Positions 1 through 8,373 of a DNA stretch of 64,000 nt are shown piece after piece (position 1 is the stretch's first letter; each line of letters starts with the position of its first letter). Location: contig SVRY01000010.1 of the NCBI GenBank assembly GCA_015064585.1, positions 1-64,000 of the forward strand, given 5' to 3'. The notes below the pieces were generated by a model. That model ran no database searches, was not told the DNA's origin, and saw only the letters and a program-made list of their open reading frames with translations. Made by a program: the position numbers and the translations under genes. Source of the DNA: Oscillospiraceae bacterium. GTDB taxonomy: Bacteria > Bacillota > Clostridia > Oscillospirales > CAG-272.

Positions 1-329
1 AAAAGCACTATATTACCATCAATGTTCACGGTCGTCCGCTGCGCATTCCCGTGCAGGATATCTGTTATGTGGAGCGGCTGGGCAATCAGATCCTGTATCA
101 TTTGACAGATCGCAAGATCGAAGTCAGAGGCACTCTTTCGTTGGCGTATGATCAGCTAAAGGATTACGGATTTTATCAGATTCATCAAGGTTATATTGTG
201 AATATGGAACGCATCTACGATATCAACGGCTACACAGTGATATTGGAGGACAAAAGAGAGATCCCCATCAGTGTACGCAAAAAGACCGAGGTTTTGATCG
301 CATATGCAAAATATTTAGAACGCAGTTAA
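1..329 (+). CDS. LytTR-type response regulator, C-terminal part (cut by window edge)
   Basis: The reading frame is open from the first bases, so the gene starts upstream of the window and only about 108 codons are seen. The visible part matches a LytTR DNA-binding domain: a strand-rich start (HYITINVHGRPLRIPVQDI), then YVERLGNQILYH, then the typical GFYQIHQGYIVNMERI, where the domain contacts DNA. The missing N-terminus is expected to be a phosphate receiver domain. The stop codon lies 10 nt before the start of a histidine kinase gene, so the two form a two-component pair of the AgrA/AgrC type. No autoinducing-peptide gene is visible; it could lie upstream of the window. Confidence 0.85.
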   Translation, partial: KHYITINVHGRPLRIPVQDICYVERLGNQILYHLTDRKIEVRGTLSLAYDQLKDYGFYQIHQGYIVNMERIYDINGYTVILEDKREIPISVRKKTEVLIAYAKYLERS

Positions 330-339
330 AGAGGTCGCT

Positions 340-1671
340 ATGGGATCGCATGATCATTTATATCTGTTAAACGCCCTGATAGAGTACTTCATCAATGCAT
401 CGTTTGTCGTGTATACGGCATATATTTTTTTCGGTGCGTACTTGACGCCGCGATGGGGGAAAATGAAGACCACTGTATATTTGGTTGCCATTGCCGTAGC
501 GTTTATCTATTTACAGTATTATATTCCGGCGGGTATTGCGTGCATACTGTCATTGGTGTTACCGATTACGGTAACGGCGTTTTTGTTTGATGCAAAGAAA
601 AACGAATATGTAAAATATATTTTGATCTTTTCTGCAGTATCGCAAATCGCCGAGCTTTCGGTAGCGTCTTTTCTGGCGGATATGTTTTGGGTACAGACTC
701 CGGAAATATATCAGCTTTGGCGGTATCGTGTGATTTGCATGCTGAGCGCACGATTATTTGTGCTGTTGGTGGCGGTATGGATCCGCATCAGAAAGCATAG
801 GCAGTTGGTGGGCAGATTGCCCGAAAACATGCCAACTCTTTTGATTTTACCTGTTTTGACTGTGGCGGCGGGAATTCTGCTCATGGTGTTCAATTATAAC
901 GGCGGTATTGTGGAGGGAGAGGATGCTCTGAAAAGCATTCTGTATATCTGCTATTCGTTTTTGATATTTTTGAACATTTTGATCTTTCAGCATTTGGACG
1001 AAGTGGAAGAAGCGCTTGCCAAGGAAAAGATGTTGGAGATGGCGCAAAAATTGGTGCAGATGCAGGCAAAGCAGTATACGGAGCTGCTTGAGAGCAGGGA
1101 TGCGATCTTAAAATTGAAGCACGATCACAAAAATCATCTTTTGGGTGTGATCGATGAATTGACAAGAGGTAATTATGATGCCGCTCTTGAGGCACTGCAC
1201 AGTGAATATAATCACCTGACCAGTCAATCGGTGATATCGGAGAACATGGGTGTGGTGCACACCGTGATCCAAAGCAAAAGCAGTATTGCGGCAGAGAAGG
1301 ATATTAAAATCGAATTTGAATACAAAGATCTGCATCAACTGAAAATACCGTCTGTCGATTTGGCGGTGCTGCTTGGAAATGCGGTGGACAATGCCATGGA
1401 AGCGGTGGATAAGGTATTCTCCCTTGAACGAAGACGGATATATGTTTCGGCAAAGATAAAGAACAATTTGTTGGTCATCGTTTTGAAAAATCCCGTATCT
1501 GTACCGGTGGATGTCCACAATTTGAATACCACCAAGGCAAATCCGTTCATGCACGGATACGGGGTGATCGGAATGAAAAGTATTGTACAAAAATACGCAG
1601 GCGAAATTACTTTCACCTGCGAAAATCTTGTATTTGAGACTTATATACTGCTGCGGAATATAACACCGTGA
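340..1671 (+). CDS. AgrC/ComD-like sensor histidine kinase
   Basis: A 443-residue membrane histidine kinase. The N-terminal 220 residues hold about six hydrophobic segments. A linker helix follows, then the phospho-acceptor region with KHDHKNHLLG near residue 260, then a GHKL ATPase domain whose N-box reads LLGNAVDNAMEAVD near residue 345 and whose G-box contains GYGVIGMKSI. This is the arrangement of the quorum-sensing kinases that pair with LytTR regulators. The start follows a GAGGTCGCT ribosome site, 10 nt after the regulator. The ligand cannot be read from the sequence. It is the last gene of its unit and converges on the degV gene. Confidence 0.85.
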   Translation: MGSHDHLYLLNALIEYFINASFVVYTAYIFFGAYLTPRWGKMKTTVYLVAIAVAFIYLQYYIPAGIACILSLVLPITVTAFLFDAKKNEYVKYILIFSAVSQIAELSVASFLADMFWVQTPEIYQLWRYRVICMLSARLFVLLVAVWIRIRKHRQLVGRLPENMPTLLILPVLTVAAGILLMVFNYNGGIVEGEDALKSILYICYSFLIFLNILIFQHLDEVEEALAKEKMLEMAQKLVQMQAKQYTELLESRDAILKLKHDHKNHLLGVIDELTRGNYDAALEALHSEYNHLTSQSVISENMGVVHTVIQSKSSIAAEKDIKIEFEYKDLHQLKIPSVDLAVLLGNAVDNAMEAVDKVFSLERRRIYVSAKIKNNLLVIVLKNPVSVPVDVHNLNTTKANPFMHGYGVIGMKSIVQKYAGEITFTCENLVFETYILLRNITP

Positions 1672-1728
1672 ATAAAAATTGCAGATATTTGTGCCTTGTT
1701 TTTCATATGAGTATGGTTTATAAACAGC

Positions 1729-2595
1729 TTACCGTTCCTTACCCACAAAGAACAGTGCCAGGGTACCGGGCCCTGAATGAGCTCCGATCACAGGACCAAT
1801 ATCGGTAATGATGCTGACCTTGGCACCGTATGTTTCGTTTAACTGTTTTGCCAGCAATTTGGCATCTTCCTCGCAATCGGCATGGGAAATAAATACAGTG
1901 CCGCCTGCCTTGTCTTCTGCCAGCTCGCCGTATTTATCAGCAAGGGCTGCAAGGGAATTCTTTCTGCCTCTGACTTTTGCTTTGCTGATCAGGTGTCCTT
2001 CGTTATCTACGTGCAGAATGGGTTTTAATCCCAGCGTGTTGCCTACAAATGCCACGGCAGGGCTGACTCTTCCGCCCCGCTTCAGATATACAAGATCGTC
2101 CACGGTAAACCAGTGGCTCAGATGGGGAATGATCTTGGCGGCGTATTCTGCCGCTTCTTCAATGGAAGCGCCTTCGTTTTTCTTTTGCAGGGTGAGATAT
2201 ACCAAAAGCCCTTGACCTGCGGAGGCGGCTAAGGTGTCCGTGATGATCAGTTTTCGATCGGGATAGATGCCGCGCAGATCTTCTGCCGCAAGGCGGGCGG
2301 AATTATAGGTGGTGCTAAGACCGCCCGAAAAGCCGAGATACAGAATATCTGTTCCTTGGGAAAGATGCTCTTCAAACGCCAAGCGGAAGCGCTCCATATT
2401 GATAGCGGAGGTTTTGGCAACGCCGCCTTCTTTCATTTGGGTATAGAAGGTTTTTACGTCCATACCGCCATTAAAATATTCTTTTTCATCCCCGTCAAAT
2501 CGAAAGGTCAGATCAAGGCAGGTAACGCCCCACTCGGCAAGTGTTTCGGGGCGGATGTCGCAGGCGGTGTCGGTGATGATTATATAATTATTCAT
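1729..2595 (-). CDS. DegV family fatty-acid-binding protein
   Basis: A 288-residue DegV (FakB-like) protein. It opens with YIIITDTACDIRPETL and carries the lipid-binding hallmarks TSAINMERF near residue 60, YLGFSGGLSTTYNSARLAA near residue 90, and the ending IGPVIGAHSGPGTLALFF. Family members bind a single fatty acid, and FakB proteins present it to the kinase FakA; no fakA is in this window. The ATG at 2595 was chosen because AAGGAGAATTCATC stands just upstream. A longer frame runs back into the marR gene and is not needed. The gene lies 31 nt downstream of marR on the same strand and is probably co-transcribed with it. Confidence 0.9.
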   Translation of the reverse strand: MNNYIIITDTACDIRPETLAEWGVTCLDLTFRFDGDEKEYFNGGMDVKTFYTQMKEGGVAKTSAINMERFRLAFEEHLSQGTDILYLGFSGGLSTTYNSARLAAEDLRGIYPDRKLIITDTLAASAGQGLLVYLTLQKKNEGASIEEAAEYAAKIIPHLSHWFTVDDLVYLKRGGRVSPAVAFVGNTLGLKPILHVDNEGHLISKAKVRGRKNSLAALADKYGELAEDKAGGTVFISHADCEEDAKLLAKQLNETYGAKVSIITDIGPVIGAHSGPGTLALFFVGKER

Positions 2596-2626
2596 GATGA
2601 ATTCTCCTTCATTTGTTATTCTTTGT

Positions 2627-3082
2627 TTACTGTTCGGGAATACCTGCTTTGGTGATGCTTTGCAGGTTGGAAGAGATGATTCCAAGCGCCGTATACAGTT
2701 TGGTGCGTTCCGATTCATCCAGTCCCGCGCCCGCTTTTTCCACGGCGATCTTGGCACGCTGACTTACATAATCGGCGGCTTTTTTGCCTTCTTCGGTTAA
2801 AAAGAGAAGAGCACGGTACAAATTATTGTTTTGTCCTTTTCGGGTGATCAGTCCCTTTTTTTCCATATTGGTTATGATGCGTGAGACGGCGGCTTTGTCT
2901 TTATCGCATATTTCGCCAAGCTTGGCGGCGGTAATGCCTTCTTTGAAACGATTCATGACCACAAGATATTGCGCATAGGCCCCCTTTAGTCCGTATTTGA
3001 CCATTTCATCCCGTTCTAATTTTTGAATACTGCGGTAGATTCCCGATATGAATCCCGAAAACTGTTCAAATCGATCTAACAT
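2627..3082 (-). CDS. MarR family transcriptional regulator
   Basis: A 151-residue winged-helix regulator. The helix-turn-helix and wing cover AAKLGEICDKDKAAVSRII and MEKKGLITRKGQNNNLYRA (residues 50-92), flanked by the two long dimerisation helices usual for MarR. It precedes degV, so it probably controls that gene as well as itself. Its promoter overlaps two copies of a perfect palindrome (see 3100-3155), which fits autorepression. The start has the site AAGGAGAATTCT. The effector is unknown; because of degV, a lipid or fatty acid is a reasonable guess (FabT, a fatty-acid regulator in streptococci, is also MarR-type), but this is inference. Confidence 0.88.
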   Translation of the reverse strand: MLDRFEQFSGFISGIYRSIQKLERDEMVKYGLKGAYAQYLVVMNRFKEGITAAKLGEICDKDKAAVSRIITNMEKKGLITRKGQNNNLYRALLFLTEEGKKAADYVSQRAKIAVEKAGAGLDESERTKLYTALGIISSNLQSITKAGIPEQ

Positions 3083-3099
3083 AGAATTCTCCTTTCATG

Positions 3100-3119
3100 G
3101 ATGTTGACAAATCAACATC
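3100..3119. promoter_or_regulatory. Palindromic operator 1 upstream of marR
   Basis: GATGTTGA-CAAA-TCAACATC is a perfect 8-bp inverted repeat with a 4-bp centre. It sits around the expected transcription start and leader of marR, so a bound dimer would block transcription. It is nearly the reverse complement of operator 2, 20 bp away. Confidence 0.8.
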
Positions 3120-3123
3120 CATA

Positions 3124-3152
3124 ATTATACAGCAAAAATGTTGATTTGTCAA
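3124..3152 (-). promoter_or_regulatory. marR-degV promoter
   Basis: Read on the minus strand: TTGACA at 3152-3147, a 17-nt spacer, TATAAT at 3129-3124. Both hexamers are perfect sigma-A consensus. The -35 box lies inside operator 2, and the start point falls by operator 1. Confidence 0.85.
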
Positions 3153-3155
3153 CAT
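3138..3155. promoter_or_regulatory. Palindromic operator 2, over the marR -35 box
   Basis: ATGTTGA-TTTG-TCAACAT is a perfect 7-bp inverted repeat, matching operator 1 in the opposite orientation. It covers the -35 hexamer of the marR promoter. It also lies about 50 bp upstream of the deoC promoter, so MarR could affect the divergent deo operon as well. Confidence 0.8.
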
Positions 3156-3189
3156 CTTTCTAAATTTTCTTTTTTGTCCCAAAAGGATA

Positions 3190-3218
3190 TTGCGTTCGGG
3201 TATTTTTTGGTGTATACT
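3190..3218 (+). promoter_or_regulatory. deo operon promoter
   Basis: TTGCGT at 3190-3195, a 17-nt spacer, TATACT at 3213-3218. It starts the deoC-deoD-deoB-cdd transcript. No separate DeoR-type operator was recognised. Confidence 0.7.
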
Positions 3219-3249
3219 AAAGGTAGAAAATGTATATGAGGTGATGGAT

Positions 3250-3912
3250 GTGCATATAAAAGAAATACTTGGTCACTGTGATCATACACTGTTGGCACAA
3301 TGCGCCACATGGGAGGAGATTCGGGCAGTTTTAGACGATGGGATGCGTTATGGCACAGCGTCGGTCTGTTTGCCGCCGTCCTATGTAAAGCAGGCTAAGG
3401 AATATGTAGGGAATAATCTTGCGATTTGCACGGTGATCGGTTTTCCCAATGGTTATAATACCACTTCTGTCAAATGCTTTGAATGTGAAGAAGCGCTGAA
3501 GGATGGTGCGGATGAAATCGATATGGTCATCAATCTGGGCTGGCTGCGGGACAAGAGGTACAGCGAGATTGAAAAGGAGATTTGCTTTCTAAAGCAGATC
3601 TGCAAGGACAAGGTTTTGAAGGTGATCATTGAGACCTGTCTTTTAAGCGAAGAAGAAAAAATTGAAATGTGCCGCATCGTCACCGATGCGGGGGCAGACT
3701 ATATCAAGACCTCCACCGGCTTTTCCAAATGGGGCGCTACCAAAGAGGATGTGGCGCTGATGGTAAAGCATGTGGGAAAAAACGTGAAAGTAAAAGCGGC
3801 GGGCGGTATTTCGGATCTGAATGACGCCGAAGCCTTTTTGGCACTGGGGGCGCACCGTCTGGGTACCAGCCGCGTGGTCAAAGCCGTAAAAGCGGCAAAT
3901 AAAGAATTTTAA
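3250..3912 (+). CDS. deoC: Deoxyribose-phosphate aldolase
   Basis: DeoC cleaves 2-deoxyribose-5-phosphate to glyceraldehyde-3-phosphate and acetaldehyde, the last step of deoxynucleoside breakdown. The 220-residue protein shows the class I aldolase barrel, with LGHCDHTLL at the N-terminus, the Schiff-base lysine in DYIKTSTGF and the second lysine in VKAAGGI. The GTG start at 3250 is preferred because GAGGTGAT at 3238-3245, a strong match to the anti-Shine-Dalgarno sequence, then sits at normal spacing; an in-frame ATG at 3244 overlaps that site. It is the first gene of the operon, 11 nt before deoD. Confidence 0.95.
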   Translation: MHIKEILGHCDHTLLAQCATWEEIRAVLDDGMRYGTASVCLPPSYVKQAKEYVGNNLAICTVIGFPNGYNTTSVKCFECEEALKDGADEIDMVINLGWLRDKRYSEIEKEICFLKQICKDKVLKVIIETCLLSEEEKIEMCRIVTDAGADYIKTSTGFSKWGATKEDVALMVKHVGKNVKVKAAGGISDLNDAEAFLALGAHRLGTSRVVKAVKAANKEF

Positions 3913-3923
3913 GGAGGTAAGAG

Positions 3924-4625
3924 ATGGCTACACCGCATATAACCGCAAACAAAGGCGACTTCGCCAAAACCGTTCTGATGCCGGGAGACCCTCTGCGCGC
4001 AAAATTCATTGCGGAAAATTATTTGGAAAATGCTGTGCTTGTGAATAATGTACGCGGTATACAGGGGTATACCGGTTATTACAAGGGAAAGAGAGTTTCG
4101 GTGATGGCTTCCGGTATGGGACAGCCTTCCATCGGTATTTATTCCTATGAGCTGTATCATTTTTACGATGTGGAGAATATCATCCGTGTGGGTTCCTGCG
4201 GCTCTTTTGACAAGGATCTGCATGTAAGAGACATCGTGATCGCCATGGGTGCCTGCACCAACGGCAATTACGCCGCACAGTTTGCCCTGCCGGGTACTTT
4301 TTGCCCCATTGCGGATTTTTCGCTGGTGAAACGTGCGGCACAGCTTTGCGATGAAAAGGGCGTACGCTATAAGGTGGGCAATATCTTTTCCTCCGATACC
4401 TTTTATAACGATAGCTCCAGCGGCTTGGAATGGGCAAAAATGGGGGTGCTTGGCGTGGAAATGGAATCTGCCGCACTGTACTGCAATGCGGCAAGAGCAG
4501 GCAAAAAGGCGCTTTGTATTTGCACCGTCAGCGATTCGCTGATCTATCCCGATGAAAATGCCAGTGCCGAAGAGCGCCAGACCTCTTTCACTGCCATGAT
4601 GGAAATTGCGCTGGAATTGGCTTGA
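3924..4625 (+). CDS. deoD: Purine-nucleoside phosphorylase, DeoD type
   Basis: DeoD splits purine (deoxy)nucleosides with phosphate, giving the base and (deoxy)ribose-1-phosphate. The 233-residue protein carries MPGDPLRAKFIAENYL near residue 18, MASGMGQPSIGIYSYEL near residue 63 and GVEMESAALYCNA near residue 175, all typical of the hexameric high-molecular-mass class. AAGGAGGTAAGAG precedes the ATG. Its sugar phosphate product is the substrate of DeoB, encoded 4 nt downstream. Confidence 0.95.
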   Translation: MATPHITANKGDFAKTVLMPGDPLRAKFIAENYLENAVLVNNVRGIQGYTGYYKGKRVSVMASGMGQPSIGIYSYELYHFYDVENIIRVGSCGSFDKDLHVRDIVIAMGACTNGNYAAQFALPGTFCPIADFSLVKRAAQLCDEKGVRYKVGNIFSSDTFYNDSSSGLEWAKMGVLGVEMESAALYCNAARAGKKALCICTVSDSLIYPDENASAEERQTSFTAMMEIALELA

Positions 4626-4629
4626 TGCA

Positions 4630-5793
4630 ATGAAAAAACGTGTGTTTTTGATCGTGCTGGACAGTCTTGGCATCGGTGAACTGCCGGATGCGGCAGACTT
4701 TGGGGATGTGGGAAGCAATACGCTTGGTTCCATCCGTTCTCACCCGAATTTCCATTGTCCGCATCTTGCTTCGCTGGGACTATACAACATTGAATCCGTG
4801 GGCGGCGGTGTGCCGCACCCGATGGCAAGCTTTGCACGTATGCGGGAAGCATCCCTTGGCAAGGATACCACCATTGGGCATTTTGAGATCGCAGGGCTGA
4901 TCTCCCAAAAGCCGCTTCCTACCTATCCGCAGGGATTTCCCCCTGAGGTAATACGGGAATTTGAGCGCATAAGCGGTTATCGTACTATATGTAATCTTCC
5001 TTATTCGGGTACCGAGGTGATAAAGGATTATGGAAAACGGCATTTGGAAACGGGAGAACTGATCGTTTATACTTCGGCAGACAGCGTATTTCAAATTGCT
5101 GCCCATGAGGATAAAGTGCCTTTGGAAGAACTATACCGTGTTTGCCGGATCGCAAGAGAACTGCTGACGGGGGAGCATGGCGTGGGCCGGGTGATCGCGC
5201 GTCCTTTTGCGGGGGCGTATCCCTTTTACCGCACCGCCGGACGGCATGATTATTCCATACAGCCCCCCGGAAAGACACTGCCCGATTGGATGCGGGAAAA
5301 GGGTTTTGCCAGTATTTCGGTGGGCAAGATCTACGATATTTTTGCGGGAAGAGGCTTTACCGAGTGCTACCGTACCGCCAATAATACAGAAGGCATGGAC
5401 AGAGTGAAAATGCTTGCCCAAAAGGATTTTTCGGGGCTTTGCTTTGTAAATCTGGTGGATTTTGATATGGTATACGGTCATCGAAACGATGTAGGAGGGT
5501 ATGCAGCGGCGCTGAGTGCTTTTGATAGCCAATTGGGAGGTCTTTTCCCTCTGTTGAGGAAAGATGATCTTTTGATCATTACCGCCGATCACGGATGCGA
5601 CCCCGCAACGCCTTCCACCGACCATTCCCGAGAATATACGCCGCTTATTGTGTACGGTGAAAAGGTAAAAGCGGGCGTGGATCTGAAAACAAGGGAAAGC
5701 TTTGCCGATATTGCCGCCACTGTTGCGGATTATTTCGGTATAGCACATACTTTTGCCGGGAAAAGTTTTTGGAATGATATCAGAAAGGATTAA
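4630..5793 (+). CDS. deoB: Phosphopentomutase
   Basis: DeoB converts (deoxy)ribose-1-phosphate to the 5-phosphate and so links DeoD to DeoC. The 387-residue protein has the metal sites of the alkaline-phosphatase superfamily: LIVLDSLGIGELPDA at the N-terminus, the catalytic threonine in GKDTTIGHFEI, and the later metal ligands in LVDFDMVYGHRND and ITADHGCDPATPSTDHSRE. The ATG at 4630 gives the usual N-terminus MKKRVFLIVLDS; a longer in-frame version would overlap the end of deoD and lacks support. Confidence 0.95.
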   Translation: MKKRVFLIVLDSLGIGELPDAADFGDVGSNTLGSIRSHPNFHCPHLASLGLYNIESVGGGVPHPMASFARMREASLGKDTTIGHFEIAGLISQKPLPTYPQGFPPEVIREFERISGYRTICNLPYSGTEVIKDYGKRHLETGELIVYTSADSVFQIAAHEDKVPLEELYRVCRIARELLTGEHGVGRVIARPFAGAYPFYRTAGRHDYSIQPPGKTLPDWMREKGFASISVGKIYDIFAGRGFTECYRTANNTEGMDRVKMLAQKDFSGLCFVNLVDFDMVYGHRNDVGGYAAALSAFDSQLGGLFPLLRKDDLLIITADHGCDPATPSTDHSREYTPLIVYGEKVKAGVDLKTRESFADIAATVADYFGIAHTFAGKSFWNDIRKD

Positions 5794-5795
5794 CC

Positions 5796-6200
5796 ATGGA
5801 TCATAAAGCTTTACTGCAATTGGCAGAGCAGGCAAGAAAAAATGCCTACGCACCCTATTCGGGTTTTACCGTGGGAGCGGCACTGCTGACTAAAGAGGGA
5901 AGGGTGTACACCGGGTGCAATATCGAAAACGCCACTTACGGTGCCACGGTATGCGCTGAGCGCACAGCACTTTTCAGTGCAGTTTCGCAGGGAGAGCGCC
6001 GCTTTTGTGCCATTGCCGTTTCGGGCGGTAAGGCAGGGAAAGCGGGAGGACTTTGTCCTCCCTGCGGCATTTGCCGTCAGGTGATGGCAGAGTTTTGTGA
6101 TAAAGAGTTTACCATCGTTTTGGGAAATTCCGAGGCGTATCAAACATATACTTTGGCAGAACTTTTGCCTCTTGCTTTTTCTCTTGACAAAAACGATTGA
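5796..6200 (+). CDS. cdd: Cytidine deaminase
   Basis: Cdd deaminates cytidine and deoxycytidine to the uridine forms. The 134-residue length fits the small tetrameric class. The zinc site is complete: TVCAERTALF contains the Cys and catalytic Glu, and CPPCGICRQV the two other Cys ligands. The substrate motif GCNIENATYG is present. It starts 2 nt after deoB and ends the salvage operon. Its stop codon lies inside the 9-bp inverted repeat that overlaps the ddl promoter. Confidence 0.95.
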   Translation: MDHKALLQLAEQARKNAYAPYSGFTVGAALLTKEGRVYTGCNIENATYGATVCAERTALFSAVSQGERRFCAIAVSGGKAGKAGGLCPPCGICRQVMAEFCDKEFTIVLGNSEAYQTYTLAELLPLAFSLDKND

Positions 6201-6225
6201 CAGAATCGTTTTGATGTGCTATGAT
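6190..6225 (+). promoter_or_regulatory. ddl promoter with overlapping inverted repeat
   Basis: TTGACA at 6197-6202, a 17-nt spacer and TATGAT at 6220-6225 form a promoter between cdd and ddl. An inverted repeat, AAAACGATT-gacag-AATCGTTTT (6190-6212), covers the -35 box and the cdd stop codon. It could be an operator, or a short terminator for the deo operon; the sequence alone does not decide. Confidence 0.65.
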
Positions 6226-6259
6226 AGCAACGCAAATTCAATATGGAGCTAATTGTAAT

Positions 6260-7321
6260 ATGAATAAAATTAATTTTTGCTGTTTGTTTGGAGGCAATTC
6301 CTCCGAGTACGCGGTATCGCTGAAAAGTGCCTACGGCGTGATCACCAATACCGATACCGAAAAATACAATATTCTGCCTGTGGGTATTACCCGCGATGGC
6401 AGTGCTTGGTATTTGTATCGGGGGGCATATGAAAACATCCGTGACGGCAAGTGGATCGAGGATACCGAACATCTGACCCCCGCCTATTTAACCCCCGGCA
6501 GCCGTCTTTGCCTATGTCCCCAAGGGGAACCGGCAAGCTATTTGACGGTAGATGTGGCATTCCCCGTGATGCATGGCGCGTACAGCGAGGACGGCAGAAT
6601 GCAAGGATTGCTGGATATGTGCGGCGTTTCCTATGTGGGTCCCGGTTGCATTGCTTCGGGTTGTTGCATGGATAAGGGCATTACCAAGCAGATCCTCAAG
6701 TGCCAGGGTATTCCCCAGGCAAGAGCGATTCTTGTGGCAAAAGAGGACTTGGATAAGGCATATGACAGGATCCGATTTGCCGTTAAGAGCGGATTCGGCT
6801 ATCCCGTGTTTGTCAAGCCTGCCTGCGCCGGTTCTTCGGTGGGTGTTTCCCGTGTGGAGAGCGACAGAGAACTGCGTGCGGCACTGGACAAAGCACTGGC
6901 AGAGGACAGCAAGGCGCTGATCGAGGAGTTTATTGAAGGACGAGAGATCGAAGTGGCGGTGATGGGCAATGAAAATCCGATCGCATCCCCCTGCGGAGAG
7001 ATCGACCCGGGTGCTGCCTTCTATGACTATGAAACCAAATATGTCAGCTCCACTGCCAGCTACTACATACCTGCCAGACTGGACGAGGAAGTAGCAAATA
7101 AGGTGCGCTCGCTGGCACAGCGGATCTATAAAGCAATGGGGTGCCGTGGGCTTTCCCGGGTGGACTTCTTTGTGAAAAAGGATAATACCATTATTTTCAA
7201 TGAGATCAACACACTGCCCGGCTTTACTCCCATCAGTATGTATCCCAAGCTCTTTATGCATATGGGAATGACCTATTCGGAAGTAATTGACAATCTTTTG
7301 ACGCTTGCTATGGAAAAATAA
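6260..7321 (+). CDS. D-alanine--D-alanine ligase (VanG-like sequence type)
   Basis: An ATP-grasp ligase joining two D-amino acids for peptidoglycan. The 353 residues include FGGNSSEY at the N-terminus, the ATP-binding VKPACAGSSVGVSRVES, the omega loop FYDYETKY, and the metal site NEINTLPGFTPISMYP. The N-terminal half reads like the VanG group (GITRDGSAW, ENIRDGKWIED). The omega loop DYETKY is the Ddl form rather than the His-containing D-Ala-D-Lac form, so D-Ala-D-Ala is the likeliest product. D-Ala-D-Ser cannot be excluded, but no vanT or vanXY genes are nearby. The acidic residue usually found just before VS in this block is Ala here, while the catalytic Glu two positions earlier is kept. 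The ATG at 6260 was chosen for the standard MNKINFCCLFGG start. Confidence 0.85.
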   Translation: MNKINFCCLFGGNSSEYAVSLKSAYGVITNTDTEKYNILPVGITRDGSAWYLYRGAYENIRDGKWIEDTEHLTPAYLTPGSRLCLCPQGEPASYLTVDVAFPVMHGAYSEDGRMQGLLDMCGVSYVGPGCIASGCCMDKGITKQILKCQGIPQARAILVAKEDLDKAYDRIRFAVKSGFGYPVFVKPACAGSSVGVSRVESDRELRAALDKALAEDSKALIEEFIEGREIEVAVMGNENPIASPCGEIDPGAAFYDYETKYVSSTASYYIPARLDEEVANKVRSLAQRIYKAMGCRGLSRVDFFVKKDNTIIFNEINTLPGFTPISMYPKLFMHMGMTYSEVIDNLLTLAMEK

Positions 7322-7325
7322 ATAG

Positions 7326-7365
7326 GCAAAAAGGAACTTGTGCGCGCGCACAAGTTCCTTTTTGC
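7326..7365. terminator. Bidirectional terminator after ddl
   Basis: A near-perfect palindrome with stem GGAACTTGTGC/GCACAAGTTCC, flanked by AAAAA on the left and TTTTT on the right. It ends both ddl (plus) and the converging gene at 7368 (minus). Confidence 0.9.
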
Positions 7366-7367
7366 AT

Positions 7368-7979
7368 TTATTCATTTGTCTGATGGCGCTTTTTGAATTC
7401 CTTATATTTTTTGATCTGCTCGGAGCCGTAACCAAAGAAGAATTCCCTGTGAAAGCGGGTATGATAATTGTGCAAAAGCCATAGCAGTTCATTGTCGTCC
7501 ACTTTTGTTACCTTTAATTTTTCTCCGCCGGCGGTGACGATGATCATGTTTACTTCCACGGTGACCAAGCCGTATGCACCTTTGACAACCTGCTTGTAGA
7601 TCCACAAAACGGAATCGTAGGGAATGACCCATTTTTGTCTTTCAAAAATCAAGGCTTGCTCGGCGCAAATGACTTTGCTTTTGGGCATTTTTTCTGCATT
7701 TTCCAAACCGGATAAGCAGAAATCAAGGCTCTTTCCGCTCTTTTCTATCGCCTTCATGCTTTTTTCAAAGGGGAGATAATTGACAAAGTATACGATCAAT
7801 AGAACAGGACCTGCAAACAAAAGACAGGATAGGATAACAATTACCGCATCGGGTGCCGGAATCGTAAAATGGAAGACATTGACGGAAATTATAAGTACAA
7901 TGAATATACAGGTCAGCGCGATGCCTGCCCATTTTGTGAAGTTTGCTGTTTTTTGTTTTCTGATGATCTTATTTAACAT
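7368..7979 (-). CDS. Two-pass membrane protein of unknown function
   Basis: A 203-residue protein that I do not recognise. Two hydrophobic helices lie at about residues 17-37 and 45-68. A soluble domain of about 130 residues follows, with predicted beta strands (WVIPYDSVLWIYKQVV, LVTVEVNMIIVTAGGEKLKV), resembling the PH-like domains of YcxB-type membrane proteins. The C-terminus is basic (KKYKEFKKRH). Its start overlaps the end of the upstream gene by 11 nt, so the two are translated together. Confidence 0.7.
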   Translation of the reverse strand: MLNKIIRKQKTANFTKWAGIALTCIFIVLIISVNVFHFTIPAPDAVIVILSCLLFAGPVLLIVYFVNYLPFEKSMKAIEKSGKSLDFCLSGLENAEKMPKSKVICAEQALIFERQKWVIPYDSVLWIYKQVVKGAYGLVTVEVNMIIVTAGGEKLKVTKVDDNELLWLLHNYHTRFHREFFFGYGSEQIKKYKEFKKRHQTNE

Positions 7980-8373
7980 AGTTGTCTTTTCCTTTCGGTT
8001 TGCTATTATGAATGGCTATATTGCCGGCGCAAACACCGCAATACAATTTTCCATCAATACACTTAACATCTCTTTTCAGATCTTTTGGCGGAATCAGTCT
8101 CAAATTCAAGCCGCAACGTGCACAAGCGCATTGACCGTTTGTTTCCAAAAATTGATCGCGCTCTATTTCTTCTTTCGATCGCTTTTTGGCTGTTCTTTTA
8201 TCGTTTAAGATAACAAGAAGCACAGTAAGGGCGATGAAGGCAATACCGACAAGCAGTAACGCAATGGATGCGGAATCGAATTTGCCCGATATTGTTGTTC
8301 CAATTGCCTCTCGAATGCCATTGATCACGCAGTAAAGTCCGGTGAGCCCCAAAATTGCTGCTAAAACTAACAT
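7969..8373 (-). CDS. Small membrane protein with a zinc-ribbon tail
   Basis: A 134-residue protein of unknown function. Two hydrophobic helices (residues 2-22 and 35-58) are followed by a charged stretch and a four-cysteine module, CARCGLNL ... LYCGVCAGN, spaced like a zinc ribbon. AAGGAGATATCA precedes the ATG. It is translationally coupled to the membrane protein at 7368-7979; a cooperating pair is likely, but no role can be assigned. Confidence 0.7.
   Translation of the reverse strand: MLVLAAILGLTGLYCVINGIREAIGTTISGKFDSASIALLLVGIAFIALTVLLVILNDKRTAKKRSKEEIERDQFLETNGQCACARCGLNLRLIPPKDLKRDVKCIDGKLYCGVCAGNIAIHNSKPKGKDNYVK

Noticed and set aside
2596-2757. Longer DegV start inside marR
   Set aside because: The extra 54 codons do not look like DegV and would overlap marR; AAGGAG supports the ATG at 2595.
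3909-4733. Minus-strand open frame of 274 codons
   Set aside because: It lies opposite deoD, a clear enzyme gene, and has no ribosome site or domain.
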